Source of the DNA: CAVZLD01 sp963776055
Lineage (GTDB): Bacteria > Planctomycetota > Planctomycetia > Pirellulales > Pirellulaceae
Assembly (NCBI GenBank): GCA_963776055.1
Contig: CAVZLD010000005.1
Coordinates: 248,001-312,000 of the forward strand
Length of the DNA stretch: 64,000 nt
Direction of reading: 5' to 3'
Of this stretch, positions 1 through 8,466 are shown one piece after another; the stretch's first letter is position 1; each line of letters begins with the position of its first letter. The translations under genes were made by a program, and so were the position numbers. The notes under the pieces were generated by a model. That model was not told the origin of the DNA and did not search any database. It saw only the letters and a list, made by a program, of their open reading frames with translations.

Positions 1-1
1 G

Positions 2-961
2 CACGGAACGGTCTACGCCAACTACGCCGTCGCGGAATCCGATCTGCTGATCGCCTTGGGGGTCCGCTTCGATGATCGCGTGACCGGAAAATTCGAGGCG
101 TTCGCGAAAGATGCCAAGATTGTCCACGTCGATGTGGATGCCTCGGAAATCAATAAGAACAAGGAAGCGCACCTGCCGATCGTCGCGGATGTGAAACAAG
201 TGCTGCACGAGCTGAACGCGATCGTGGAGCCTCCGGAGAACATTGCGGGATGGGTCCAGCAATGCGAGGACTGGAAGAAATCCGATCCGCTCAAGTACGA
301 CCAGAAGTTTTCCGGGATCCTGCAGCAATATGCGATTGATCAACTGTCGCAAATCACAGGCGATCGCGATACGTTCATCACGGTGGGCGTAGGGCAACAC
401 CAGATGTGGGCCGCGCAGTTCTATCGCTTCAACCGACCCCGACGTTGGCTCTCCAGCTCCGGCTTGGGAACGATGGGTTTCGGCTTGCCAGCCGCGATGG
501 GAGTGCAGGCCGCCCATCCAGAGGCACTCGTCATCGACATCGACGGCGACGGAAGCTTCCAAATGAATATCCAGGAACTGGCCACCTGCTACTGCGAAGA
601 ATTACCGGTGAAGGTGCTGCTGCTGAACAACCAGCACCTGGGCATGGTCGTGCAGTGGGAGGATCGGTTCATGGATGGCAATCGTGCCCACACCTACTTG
701 GGGCCAATCCACCATCCGGAAGCGAAGGGCCAGGGAACCGGGGCTTTCGTCGAGGAGCGGTATCCGGATTTTGTGCAGATCGCGAAGGGGTACCGCTGCG
801 GCGGGGCCACCGTCTCCAAGAAAGCCGACCTCATCCCGGCCTTGGAGGAAATGATTCGTTATCCGGGCCCCTACGTGCTCGATGTCCAGGTTCCCTACCA
901 GGAACATGTGCTGCCGATGATTCCCTCCGGAATGACAGTCCACGAGATCATCAAATCGTGA
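2..961 (+). CDS. ilvB: Acetolactate synthase large subunit, C-terminal part
   Basis: Thiamine-diphosphate enzyme of branched-chain amino-acid synthesis; condenses pyruvate to acetolactate or with 2-ketobutyrate. The gene enters from the left edge, so only about 319 C-terminal residues are present of a family length near 590. Visible are the central domain (ALGVRFDDRVTGKF) and the ThDP/Mg-binding C-terminal domain, with DIDGDGSFQMN followed by LLNNQHLGMVVQWEDRF. The GMVxQW stretch is typical of the biosynthetic, FAD-containing acetohydroxyacid synthases and not of pyruvate oxidase. It ends in TGA. No ilvN (small subunit) follows; the next gene is convergent. Confidence 0.95.
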   Translation, partial: HGTVYANYAVAESDLLIALGVRFDDRVTGKFEAFAKDAKIVHVDVDASEINKNKEAHLPIVADVKQVLHELNAIVEPPENIAGWVQQCEDWKKSDPLKYDQKFSGILQQYAIDQLSQITGDRDTFITVGVGQHQMWAAQFYRFNRPRRWLSSSGLGTMGFGLPAAMGVQAAHPEALVIDIDGDGSFQMNIQELATCYCEELPVKVLLLNNQHLGMVVQWEDRFMDGNRAHTYLGPIHHPEAKGQGTGAFVEERYPDFVQIAKGYRCGGATVSKKADLIPALEEMIRYPGPYVLDVQVPYQEHVLPMIPSGMTVHEIIKS

Positions 962-1129
962 GCGATCGGCCACGATCCTTTCGCGCCTTCCGAAGAAACC
1001 CAATGCCGCTCGGTACTCTCAAGGGGGCGTTGTCCGCTGGTGCGATGGCCTAGCCGAGAACAGGCCGGGGCGCTTCCCGCGAAGGCGATCTGCCGGCCGG
1101 TCGCCCGTCGATCGCGGGTGACGGCGTTG

Positions 1130-1162
1130 TCCAGAAGACACAGCGTTTTCCAGAAGACACAG
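1130..1162. repeat. Short tandem direct repeat in the ilvB/ThuA spacer
   Basis: The 14-mer TCCAGAAGACACAG occurs at 1130-1143 and again at 1149-1162, separated by only five bases. It sits in the 217-bp spacer between two convergent genes. No clear hairpin terminator was seen. The function is unknown; it may be a local duplication. Confidence 0.6.
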
Positions 1163-1178
1163 TTGCCGCAGCGTGAGA

Positions 1179-2188
1179 TTACTCGCGGTAATCGACCGGG
1201 TGTAACCCCTTGCGGAAGTTGCCGAAGCCGTAGAACGTCGGCTTGTAGGAGCCCACGTAGTCGACATTGCTGACCGCGGGAATCTTGTCTTCCAGGCCCA
1301 AGCCCCAGTAGCAGGCGTTCACCAGTGCCCGGCGTAGCCCGGCACTTTCCAGATCGACCGCGGCCCCCATCGTAGTGCAGATCACACGCGCCGACTTGCC
1401 GGATCGAGTAACGAAAGGCTTGGTCCACAGCAACGGCATCATCGGATCGTTCTTGGGGCCAACGACGGGAGGGTCATCCGGCTCCATGCCTTGGAGCACC
1501 TCGCCCCAGACCAGCACATCCGCTTCGGCCGGCAGGTTGCGGACCGTGTATACATCCGACGGACCCCAGATTTGATCAACGCCGCGCAGGATCGGATGAT
1601 CTCGCTGGGCTTCGTGGATCACGCCGCGTGTGCTTTCGACTTTGTGCGCACCGTGATGATTGATCCAGGTGTCGCCCAGGACCTGTTGCCCAAAACCGCC
1701 CGGCCACTCGCGGCTGCGGAAATCGTACTTCGCGTACGGACTGTTCTTGTTGCGGCTGTACTGAAACGCGTGCGTCGCGGTGCGCAATCCGAGGATCGGC
1801 TTGCCAGATTGCACGAACTGGTCGATGTATTTCATTTGCTCATCGGGAAGTTCGCGGAAGCGCGTGGCGATCACCATCATGTCGGCCGTTTCCAGTTGTT
1901 CCAGTCCCGGGATGTTTGTTTGGTTGATCGGATCGATCTCTCCGGTCTCCGGATCAATCGCGAACAAGACGGTGCAGTGGAATCCGTGCCGCGTAGCCAG
2001 GATCTTGGCCAGCATCGGTAGGGCCTCTTCCGATCGGTATTCCTCGTCGCCCGAAACCAAGACAATTCGCTTTCCGGCCCCCGGCCCCGATCCGCCTTCG
2101 TACTCAATCCACAAGGGACCCTCTGCGCCACCGGCAGTCCGCAACTCAAGAGCAACACGATCGAGCAAACCAACGGACAAAAACGCAT
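1179..2188 (-). CDS. Secreted ThuA-like protein (frame-disrupted near the signal peptide)
   Basis: ThuA-domain protein with the class-I glutamine-amidotransferase-like fold, a family common in planctomycetes and linked to sugar degradation; no specific substrate can be given. The body (from EGPLWIEYEG) reads RIVLVSGDEEYRSEEALPML, then LRTATHAFQY and WGPSDVYTV. The signal peptide MRFCPLVCSIVLLLSCGLPVA with its AAGGAG ribosome site lies in a different frame and joins the body near 2130. One missing base there (LPVA|EGPL) would restore a normal signal peptidase junction. The in-frame alternative start at 2180 gives an unlikely leader with no secretion signal. The gene is followed in convergent direction by ilvB and lies 45 bp after the ABC ATPase gene. 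Confidence 0.75.
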
Positions 2189-2232
2189 CGGGAAAACTCC
2201 TTGCACGGGGGCGATCGAAATCGGATTGTCGC

Positions 2233-2916
2233 TCAATTCAGTATGTCAGATTGTATATTGCCGTCACGCAGTCGGATCACGCGGCGCGCTCGTTCGGCTA
2301 CATCGTCTTCATGGGTAACCATGATGATCGTGCGGCCCTCTCCGTTGAGCCGCTGGAACAGATTGAGGATTTCCTCGGCCGTTACCGAGTCGAGGTTTCC
2401 GGTTGGCTCGTCCGCCAGAATGAAATAGGGATTGTTCACCAAGCTGCGGGCGATCGCAACGCGTTGTTGCTGGCCACCCGACAGCTGGACCGGGCGGTGT
2501 TTCAAGCGATTCGAAAGGCCAACCAGTTCGGCCAACTCGTAACAACGTTCCCGTTCTTCCGGGCCCAGTTGGCCCATGTAGTAGAGCGGGACTTCGATGT
2601 TCTCTAACACGGTTAGCTGGGCGATCAGATTGTACGACTGAAACACGAAGCCGATCCGCGAGGCACGGACATTGGACAGCTGATCGTCCGTCATCTGCCC
2701 CACGTCATCGTCGCCCAGAAACAGTTGGCCACTGGTGGGACGATCGAGACATCCCAGCAGGTTCAGCAGCGTACTCTTGCCGGAACCGGAAGGACCCATG
2801 ATCGCAACGTAGTCACCCTCTGGAACGTCAAACGTGACACCGCGCAGAGCGTAGACGGTCTCGCCCTTGAGCACGTAATCCTTGCGAAGATTCTGAATGC
2901 TCGCCGTCAGCTTCAT
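2233..2916 (-). CDS. ABC transporter ATP-binding protein, LolD/MacB type
   Basis: A 227-residue ATPase of the LolD/MacB/FtsE group, which drives lipoprotein release or mechanotransmission with an FtsX-fold permease. All hallmarks are present: Walker A GPSGSGKST, Q-loop FVFQSYNLI, signature LSGGQQQR, Walker B FILADEPTGNLD and the switch His in VTHE. I chose the ATG at 2916 because a strong GGGGGAGG site sits 6 bp upstream and the family begins there; the frame stays open far upstream but that part is shared with spacer repeats. No permease gene is adjacent on either side, so its partner must be encoded elsewhere. Confidence 0.9.
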   Translation of the reverse strand: MKLTASIQNLRKDYVLKGETVYALRGVTFDVPEGDYVAIMGPSGSGKSTLLNLLGCLDRPTSGQLFLGDDDVGQMTDDQLSNVRASRIGFVFQSYNLIAQLTVLENIEVPLYYMGQLGPEERERCYELAELVGLSNRLKHRPVQLSGGQQQRVAIARSLVNNPYFILADEPTGNLDSVTAEEILNLFQRLNGEGRTIIMVTHEDDVAERARRVIRLRDGNIQSDILN

Positions 2917-3070
2917 CAACTGCCTCCCCCCGTGATCGTCCAATGCACCGATCTGCACACCGCAAGACCGCCCGAAAGCGGGCCGGCCGACGCCGCGAAG
3001 TCCAGATGGATGGGCCAGTCCGTATTCTAACTGCCCGAGAGGCGTTCGCCATGTCCAACCAGGCACCAGC

Positions 3071-3138
3071 CCAAGAACCCGAAGCGCCAGCGAAGGGGTC
3101 CGCTCCCAACCACCAAACCGCCGTGCGTCACCCCCAAC
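3071..3138 (+). repeat. Composite spacer repeat, copy 1 (about 66 bp)
   Basis: A stretch beginning AAGAACCCGAAGCGCCAGCG and running through AACCGCCGTGCG and CACCC recurs with only a few changes, in reverse orientation, at 35105-35170. It lies in the 948-bp gene-free spacer 2917-3864, which is built largely from repeats. Confidence 0.8.
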
Positions 3139-3153
3139 CCGGAACTCCCAGCC

Positions 3154-3413
3154 AATCCTGTTCGGCACACGACTTAGTAGGATGGCGCGAAGGCGAGCGC
3201 ATCGCGCGGGACGCTCCCGAAGGGACCGAGCCGCGGCCCACCAGAATCCGACACGGTTTCTCGAACATCCGCAGCCGGTTCTGATCGGTTCGATGCGCGC
3301 TGTGCCAGACCGCCACCGCATTCTGGTGGGCCACCGCTCGGCTTGTTCTCCGCAATCCGCCACATCTTGGACTCGCTGGGGCCCACCCCACAGCTCTCGT
3401 GCCGAACAGGATT
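3154..3413. mobile_element. 260-bp inverted-repeat (MITE-like) element
   Basis: A perfect 15-bp inverted repeat bounds this segment: AATCCTGTTCGGCAC at 3154-3168 and its complement at 3399-3413. A second perfect 13-bp inverted pair lies inside (GGCCCACCAGAAT at 3235-3247; complement at 3320-3332), and the bases around it also pair. The word ACTCCCA occurs close outside both ends, a possible but offset target duplication. No protein is encoded. This layout fits a non-autonomous element or a large structured spacer; no source transposase is in the window. Confidence 0.55.
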
Positions 3414-3483
3414 CACTCCCAACGCCCTTCGGTGGCGTTCTTTGGAAGTTGCGCATTTCCCGAATTCCCCTCTTCCGTTGTGC

Positions 3484-3640
3484 GAAAAGCCCGCGAAATC
3501 CTAACCCGAAGCGTCAGCGAGGAGACACATCCCAACGGGTCTAAGGTGTTCTCTCGCTTACGCTTCGGGTTGGGATGCACGCCCTATGCGCAACTTCGAA
3601 ACTTACGCTGCGGGTTGAGATGGATCGAAACGTGCAACTT
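3484..3640. repeat. Composite spacer repeat region with inverted AACCCGAAGCG units
   Basis: Contains AACCCGAAGCGTCAGCGAGG near 3501 and the inverted unit CTCGCTTACGCTTCGGGTT near 3552, with CATCCCAACGGGTC between them, so it can fold back on itself. Read in reverse, the block matches 34890-35005: GACCCGTTGGGATG, GAAGTTGCGCGTTTCGA and AACCCGAAGCGTAAGCGAG occur in both in the same order. It is a dispersed intergenic family, not a gene. Confidence 0.75.
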
Positions 3641-3864
3641 CCAAAGTGGCGCTTCCGGTTATTGTCCAGCCACCGGAACACCGACAGCGTCCCCACCGCC
3701 TCCATCCATCGACCTCGAATCCCTCTCGATCGACGCGATCGGAAATGCGAAGATATTTCCGGTGGGTGGGCGCGTTCGTTCGGCCCGTTGGACCACACCG
3801 CGCCAGTGCCCACCGTGCGGGGGGGCGGAGCGGCCGACACGGTCTCACGAAAGGAAACAGCAAC

Positions 3865-4866
3865 ATGAAAGCGGCCTATATCGAGGCGGCCGGTTCGCCC
3901 GACGCGATCATCTACGGTGATCTGCCGCAGCCGGAGCCGGCCGGCACCCAAGTTCTGGTGCGTGTGCGAGCGGTTTCGGTCAACCCGATCGACACGTATC
4001 TGCGAAACGGCGCCAACTATTGGGAGCTGCCTGAGCCCTTCATTCTGGGATGCGATCTCGCGGGTGAGGTGGTCGCGGCGGGGCCGCAGTCCCGCCGGTT
4101 TCGCGTCGGAGACCGTGTTTGGGGAAGTAACCAAGGCCTGTTGGGGCGACAGGGCACCTTCGCCGAGTTCTGTGCGCCGGAGGAAAGCTGGCTTTACCCA
4201 ACGCCGGAAGGGGTCAGCGACGCCGCGGCGGCTGCCTGCTCGCTGGTCGGGATCACCGCCCATCTCGGGCTGTTCCGCGAAGCGAACCTGCAGGCCGGGG
4301 AAACCGTGTTTGTCCACGGGGGATCGGGCGGCGTCGGCTCGATGGTTGTCCAGATGGCAAAGGCTGCGGGGGCCCGGGTCATCACGACTGCCGGCAGCGA
4401 CGAGAAGGTACGCATTTGTCAGCAATTGGGGGCGGACCGAGTCGTTGCGTACCGGCAAGAGGATGTCGCTGCTGCCTTGCAGGCGTTTGCTCCGGGCGGA
4501 GCGAATGTGGTTTGGGAAACGAAGCGAGAGCCGGATTTTGATCAGCTGACCGGGTATCTTGCCGAGCGGGGCCGCCTGATCTTGATGGCGGGTCGCGATG
4601 CGCGTCCGCCGTTCCCGGTAGGACCCTTCTACGTGAAGGGCTGCTCGCTGCACGGCTTTGTGATGTTCAAGGCGACCCCGGAAGAACAACAGCGGTGCGC
4701 CGCAGACATCAACCGCTGGCTGGCGAGCGGCCAACTGCAGCCCCGTATTGCCTGTGAGTTTCCGCTTTCCGAGGCCGCGGCGGCTCATCGATTGCAGGAA
4801 GAGAACACGCTGCATCAAGCCGGCAACTTGGCCGGCAAGATCGTGCTTTGTCCTTCCGGCGCGTAG
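3865..4866 (+). CDS. Zinc-independent quinone oxidoreductase (MDR superfamily)
   Basis: 333-residue medium-chain reductase of the NADPH:quinone oxidoreductase/zeta-crystallin branch. The N-terminal GroES-like domain carries VSVNPIDTYLRNG and the Rossmann part carries VFVHGGSGGVGSMVVQMAKA, the nucleotide-binding signature. The zinc-ligand cysteines of alcohol dehydrogenases are absent. The ATG at 3865 is preceded by AAAGGA at about 10 bp; the open frame further upstream is spacer repeat and was excluded. The gene stands alone, with a repeat element directly after its stop. Confidence 0.9.
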   Translation: MKAAYIEAAGSPDAIIYGDLPQPEPAGTQVLVRVRAVSVNPIDTYLRNGANYWELPEPFILGCDLAGEVVAAGPQSRRFRVGDRVWGSNQGLLGRQGTFAEFCAPEESWLYPTPEGVSDAAAAACSLVGITAHLGLFREANLQAGETVFVHGGSGGVGSMVVQMAKAAGARVITTAGSDEKVRICQQLGADRVVAYRQEDVAAALQAFAPGGANVVWETKREPDFDQLTGYLAERGRLILMAGRDARPPFPVGPFYVKGCSLHGFVMFKATPEEQQRCAADINRWLASGQLQPRIACEFPLSEAAAAHRLQEENTLHQAGNLAGKIVLCPSGA

Positions 4867-4935
4867 CACCTGCCTGTCGCGTCTCGGTTTCTGCTCGAAA
4901 GAGAAGAAACGTCGCTACGAACGCTGCCTGTCCGC
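4861..4935 (+). repeat. Post-gene dispersed repeat, copy A
   Basis: Begins GCGTAGCACC at the stop codon of the quinone oxidoreductase gene and continues with CTGCTCGAAAGAGAAGAAAC and CGAACGCT. It is a diverged copy of the element seen after gap (7046), after the lyase gene (37885) and, reversed, after ferritin (31063). Confidence 0.55.
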
Positions 4936-4969
4936 GTGACACGCACTCGGTCCATCGCGGCGGCGGGTG

Positions 4970-5764
4970 CTATTGGCAGACCACGATCCAGCCACTGGCC
5001 CGCCACCGGCCGAGCAGCCGCGGGTACGGCAACTCTCCCTCTGCGGCCGTGCCTACGGCGGTCTGCTCGATGATCTCCAATTGCGCCCGGCGCAGCGCTC
5101 GCCGCAATTCCGGCCACGTGAACGCGTGCAGGTAAAACTGCCGGATCCCGCGGAAATCGAACTGGCTGTCACCCCAGGTGGACCGTCGCCGGGCGGCGGA
5201 CAGCAGGCTGGTCAGCAGCCACCGGCGGCCAGGGGCATCGAACAGGCGGTACCAGAGGTTGTGCACGTGCAAGACGAATTTACCTCCCGGCCGAAGGATG
5301 CGCCGCACGTGGCGCAGGACTTCTTGACGATGGGCGTGGCCCTCGATCATTCCCAGCGTGCTGAACAGGCAAAGCACGTAATCGGCCGAGTGGTCAGCCA
5401 GGCAGTCCAGGTCGACCAGATTCGCCCGCAGGCAGCCGATGGGCAGCCCTTCGTCCTGCACCTTCTGCTGAAGCTGCGAGAGCATTTTGTGGGATAGGTC
5501 CACGGCGAGGCCGCGCAGCCCTTGTCGGGCCAGCGGAATCAGCGCCCGTCCGGTGCCGCTGCCCAAATCCACGACCAGCCCTTGCGCGGGCCGGTGCCGC
5601 TGTACCGCAGCCTGGTCCAGTCGAGCCAGGGAGTGTCCGTGCAGATCCTGATCGTAGTGGCACGCGATTTCATCGGATTCGGCGTACTGCCAGACGCCGC
5701 GGGGAACGCCGCGGGGGAGTTGCCAGGAGGTGCGTTCGACCGGGCGCATCAATCTGTGGTTCAT
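4970..5764 (-). CDS. Class I SAM-dependent methyltransferase
   Basis: A 264-residue methyltransferase. Motif I is VVDLGSGTGRALIPLA, motif II LAVDLSHKML, and the post-motif region DYVLCLFSTLGM leads to HVRRILRPGGKFVLHVHN (motif VI). The substrate cannot be told from sequence. I chose the ATG at 5764 (MNHRLMRP); upstream codons run into the divergent promoter of gap. No strong ribosome site is seen, and MRPVERTSW at 5749 is an alternative start. It is transcribed away from gap. Confidence 0.85.
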   Translation of the reverse strand: MNHRLMRPVERTSWQLPRGVPRGVWQYAESDEIACHYDQDLHGHSLARLDQAAVQRHRPAQGLVVDLGSGTGRALIPLARQGLRGLAVDLSHKMLSQLQQKVQDEGLPIGCLRANLVDLDCLADHSADYVLCLFSTLGMIEGHAHRQEVLRHVRRILRPGGKFVLHVHNLWYRLFDAPGRRWLLTSLLSAARRRSTWGDSQFDFRGIRQFYLHAFTWPELRRALRRAQLEIIEQTAVGTAAEGELPYPRLLGRWRASGWIVVCQ

Positions 5765-5800
5765 CGGTGAAGGGGCGGTGTCCGGCCGGATCGCGGCCCA

Positions 5801-5829
5801 TTGTTGGGGCTGGCCGCCGTCAGTATAAT
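5801..5829 (+). promoter_or_regulatory. Sigma-70-type promoter of gap
   Basis: TTGTTG at 5801-5806, a 17-bp spacer and a consensus TATAAT at 5824-5829. The GTG start of gap lies about 55 bp downstream. It sits in the divergent spacer with the methyltransferase gene. Confidence 0.7.
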
Positions 5830-5885
5830 CCGTAGTTTGTGCAGGTCTTTCGGTTGAAGTTAGTAGTTGACAGGAGTACAGGAAA

Positions 5886-6905
5886 GTGGCTATTCGGGTT
5901 GCGATCAACGGTTTTGGGCGTATCGGTCGGTTAACGTTCCGCGTGATGCAGGAACGCAGTAAGGATTTTGAAGTCGTTGCGATCAATGATCTGACGAACA
6001 ACGAAACGTTGGCGACCCTGCTGAAATACGACAGTATTCACCGTCGGTTTGACGGAAAAGTCGACTATGACGACCAGAATCTGGTGGTCAACGGCAAGAA
6101 GATCCGCGTCTTCGAGGAGAAAAACCCGGCCGACCTGCCGTGGGGCGACCTGGGGGTCGACGTGGTGGTCGAAAGCACCGGCGTCTTTACAGCTCGAAAG
6201 ACCGACAGCAAGCCCGGTTATGATTCGCACCTCGATGCGGGAGCCGGCCGCGTTGTGCTCAGCGCCCCGGCGAAGGACTCCCCCGATCTGACGGTCGTGT
6301 TGGGCGTTAACGATGACCAATTGACCGGTTCGATGAAGTGCATTTCCAACGCCAGTTGCACCACGAACTGCCTTGCCCCGGTCGCGAAAGTGCTGCATGA
6401 GAAATTCGGGATCGAGCGTGGTCTGATGACGACGGTGCACGCCTACACGAATGACCAACGCGTTCAGGACATGCCGCACAAGGATCTCTATCGCGCTCGC
6501 TCCGCCGCGCAGAACATCATTCCCACTTCGACCGGTGCCGCCAAGGCGGTGGGTTTGGTGATTCCGGACCTGAAGGGCAAGCTGACCGGCATCGCCCTGC
6601 GTGTTCCGGTCCCGACGGGAAGCGTCGTGGACCTGACGGTGGACCTGGCGAAGAAGGCGACCGCCGAGCAGATCAATGCGGCGATGAAGGCGGCAGCCGA
6701 GGGGCCGCTGAAGGGGATTCTCTGCTACACGGAGGACGCGATTGTCTCCAGCGACATCATCGGCGATCCCCACAGCTCGATTTTCGCCGCGCCGTTCACG
6801 CAGGTCATGCAGGATGACATGGTGAAGGTTGTCAGCTGGTACGACAACGAATGGGGCTACAGCGTGCGAACGGCCGATCTGGTGACCAAGTTCGCCGCCC
6901 TCTGA
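5886..6905 (+). CDS. gap: Glyceraldehyde-3-phosphate dehydrogenase, type I
   Basis: Glycolytic NAD-dependent GAPDH, 339 residues, a standard length. The N-terminal Rossmann motif is INGFGRIGR, the catalytic cysteine sits in SNASCTTNCLAP, and the C-terminal signature WYDNEWGYS is intact. The aspartate in AINDL favours NAD over NADP. It starts at GTG 5886, with AGGAG about 9 bp upstream; the protein begins directly with the Rossmann strand, so no earlier start is needed. A consensus promoter precedes it and two strong hairpins follow, so it is probably monocistronic. Confidence 0.97.
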   Translation: MAIRVAINGFGRIGRLTFRVMQERSKDFEVVAINDLTNNETLATLLKYDSIHRRFDGKVDYDDQNLVVNGKKIRVFEEKNPADLPWGDLGVDVVVESTGVFTARKTDSKPGYDSHLDAGAGRVVLSAPAKDSPDLTVVLGVNDDQLTGSMKCISNASCTTNCLAPVAKVLHEKFGIERGLMTTVHAYTNDQRVQDMPHKDLYRARSAAQNIIPTSTGAAKAVGLVIPDLKGKLTGIALRVPVPTGSVVDLTVDLAKKATAEQINAAMKAAAEGPLKGILCYTEDAIVSSDIIGDPHSSIFAAPFTQVMQDDMVKVVSWYDNEWGYSVRTADLVTKFAAL

Positions 6906-6968
6906 CCCGGGGAGCGGCAACGACCTCGAAGGTCGATGCACGACACTTTCCCACCGCCATCAGCGCGA

Positions 6969-7001
6969 GGGCACGGCGCAGTTAACGACTCGGCCGTGCC
7001 C
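6969..7001 (+). terminator. GC-rich hairpin after gap
   Basis: GGGCACGGC at 6969-6977 pairs perfectly with GCCGTGCCC at 6993-7001 around a 15-nt loop; flanking GCGA/TCGC can extend the stem. It has no U-run, so it could act as a stabiliser or a Rho-assisted stop. Confidence 0.6.
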
Positions 7002-7022
7002 TTCTCGCATTTCGGCCGAACC

Positions 7023-7057
7023 AGGTGCTTGGCCAAACGTGACCGCGCCAAGCACCT
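7023..7057. terminator. Second hairpin after gap
   Basis: AGGTGCTTGGC at 7023-7033 and GCCAAGCACCT at 7047-7057 form a perfect 11-bp stem with a 13-nt loop. It lies between the convergent gap and ATP-grasp genes and may end transcription from both sides. No T-run follows. Confidence 0.6.
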
Positions 7058-7100
7058 CCCTGGAGCGTCTTGTCGCCCTTGCTGCTCGGAAGAAACGCCA
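7046..7100 (+). repeat. Post-gene dispersed repeat, copy B
   Basis: Contains CGTCTTGTCGCCCTTGCTGC followed by TCGGAAGAAAC, nearly identical to copy C at 37885-37955. The element lies downstream of gap and overlaps the right arm of the second hairpin. Confidence 0.7.
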
Positions 7101-7155
7101 CCCGACAATTCCTGCGAATTACGCGGAGCGTGCTGAGCTCAAGCGGGTAGCCAAC

Positions 7156-8277
7156 TTAGACCGCCAAGCGGTCGGTAGAACGAGCGCTCCGCGGGCCGGC
7201 GGCGTCTGGCTGCGTAGAACTCGGCGGCTGGCACGAATGCAGCATCTGGCCGATCCGCGCCGGGATTTCCATCCGGGCGGCCGCCAGATGCATCGCCGTG
7301 ACCGCCGCGAAACTGCGTTCCACAAACGGCCGCGTGTACTCCACGTCCGGCCCACTCGCATAGTGCAGGCCCGGATAGGGGTTCGCTTCCCAGATCACGA
7401 GTCGCCCCTGCCCGTCGTAGCTATAGTCAAAGGCGATCAAGTCCAGATGCAACGATTTTCGGACGCGCTGAAACAGCGCATGATTCGGTTCCGGCTGCTC
7501 CAAATAGGCCAGCTCTTCCTCCCGTGTGTTTTGGTTTCGCACACGCTGTGCCGCACGGACTTCCCAGGTCGAAGACACAATCAGGTGTCGCGGTACGCCG
7601 AACTCACCGGCAACAATGTAGCGGTACTTTCGGAAACCGCCGTCGCGAGGATCGCGAACGTCGATGAACTCCGCCGCCACCGGTTTCGTGAATCGCTGCC
7701 AGGGAACCTGCCGCAGTTGGGCCACGTTGTGCACAACAAAGGTCTCGGCCGCATGCCGGCGATCTTCGCGAATGATCATCGGGAACGGCATTCCCCGCTG
7801 ATCACGCAGGAACTGCTCGGGATCGTGGATCTCCTCCACGCGAGGCGTTCGAACACCGGTTGCCGTGATGCGCCGCGAGGCAACCGACTTGACCGCGTGA
7901 GATAGACATTCCGCGCGGTTCAGCACCGGAATCTGCCGCACGTCGCATTCATGCTGGATTTGCTGCAATCGCCGCCAGGCGCCGCGCGGCATCCAGTCCT
8001 CCGCCGGATCTTGCAGCCAGGGAGCGCAGACGCAGTAGTCCGACCAGTCGGCGACGGGGCAAGGCAGCAAGCGCAGTTCGAAAAGCCGACGAATTTGCGG
8101 CAGTTCGGCCGCCATCCAGTCCAGCATTGATTCGCGAAAGTAGGGGTATTTCCCGCCGTGCCGCAGGATGAGAATACGGGGCTGATCTTGTGTGCAACAG
8201 CGATTCAACCGCCGATCGCGAAGCCGATAGGGAACCTGTAACAGGGCGGATTTCAGTCGCATGCGTGCGCGATTCAT
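7156..8277 (-). CDS. ATP-grasp enzyme (373 aa)
   Basis: Predicted ATP-grasp ligase of unknown substrate. The N-terminal pre-grasp part begins ILILRHGGKYPYFRESML. A central segment PFPMIIREDRRHAAETFVV is the expected ATP-binding strand. The C-terminal end of the fold reads LIAFDYSYDGQGRLVIWEAN, the metal-binding E-x-N pair of ATP-grasp proteins, followed by PYPGLH. The last 30 residues are Ser/Pro-rich. It is the last gene of a minus-strand set with a second, unrelated-looking ATP-grasp gene and a membrane protein. Likely chemistry is acyl-phosphate activation of a carboxylate for amide or ester formation. Confidence 0.7.
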   Translation of the reverse strand: MNRARMRLKSALLQVPYRLRDRRLNRCCTQDQPRILILRHGGKYPYFRESMLDWMAAELPQIRRLFELRLLPCPVADWSDYCVCAPWLQDPAEDWMPRGAWRRLQQIQHECDVRQIPVLNRAECLSHAVKSVASRRITATGVRTPRVEEIHDPEQFLRDQRGMPFPMIIREDRRHAAETFVVHNVAQLRQVPWQRFTKPVAAEFIDVRDPRDGGFRKYRYIVAGEFGVPRHLIVSSTWEVRAAQRVRNQNTREEELAYLEQPEPNHALFQRVRKSLHLDLIAFDYSYDGQGRLVIWEANPYPGLHYASGPDVEYTRPFVERSFAAVTAMHLAAARMEIPARIGQMLHSCQPPSSTQPDAAGPRSARSTDRLAV

Positions 8278-8292
8278 GATCGTGACCGAGAT

Positions 8293-8466
8293 TCAAGAAG
8301 GAAAGTTATTCACTGCGGCGTGGCGAGTGATCCTCAGGCGGTAAGACGAAAACGGGAGATTCTCGGGCGCCGATTCGTCGTCCTGGTCCATGAGCTCCAC
8401 CGCGATGGGAGGCTCGGGATTTCCCAGGAGGTAATCTGCGTGCAGTAAGTCATATCCAGTCAGCCC
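8293..8466 (-). other. Coding-like small ORF between two ATP-grasp genes
   Basis: Directly after the TAG of the 486-aa ATP-grasp gene the same frame stays open for 57 sense codons and reads as ordinary acidic protein: YDLLHADYLLGNPEPP, then VELMDQDDESAPENLPF and RHAAVNNFPS. In-frame starts are GTG 8400 or ATG 8391 (32-35 residues). An ATG at 8452-8450 lies one frame off, so a single lost base there would give about 53 residues starting just before DLLHAD. It could be a small protein, a peptide substrate of the neighbouring ligases, or a chance open frame. The whole 189-bp gap is covered by it. Confidence 0.35.

Noticed and set aside
406..1053. 215-codon plus-strand frame inside ilvB
   Set aside because: It is a shifted frame of the conserved acetolactate synthase gene.
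2917..3456. N-terminal extension of the ABC ATPase by 180 residues
   Set aside because: The extension lies in spacer repeats and the 260-bp inverted-repeat element; the internal ATG has a strong ribosome site and matches the family start.
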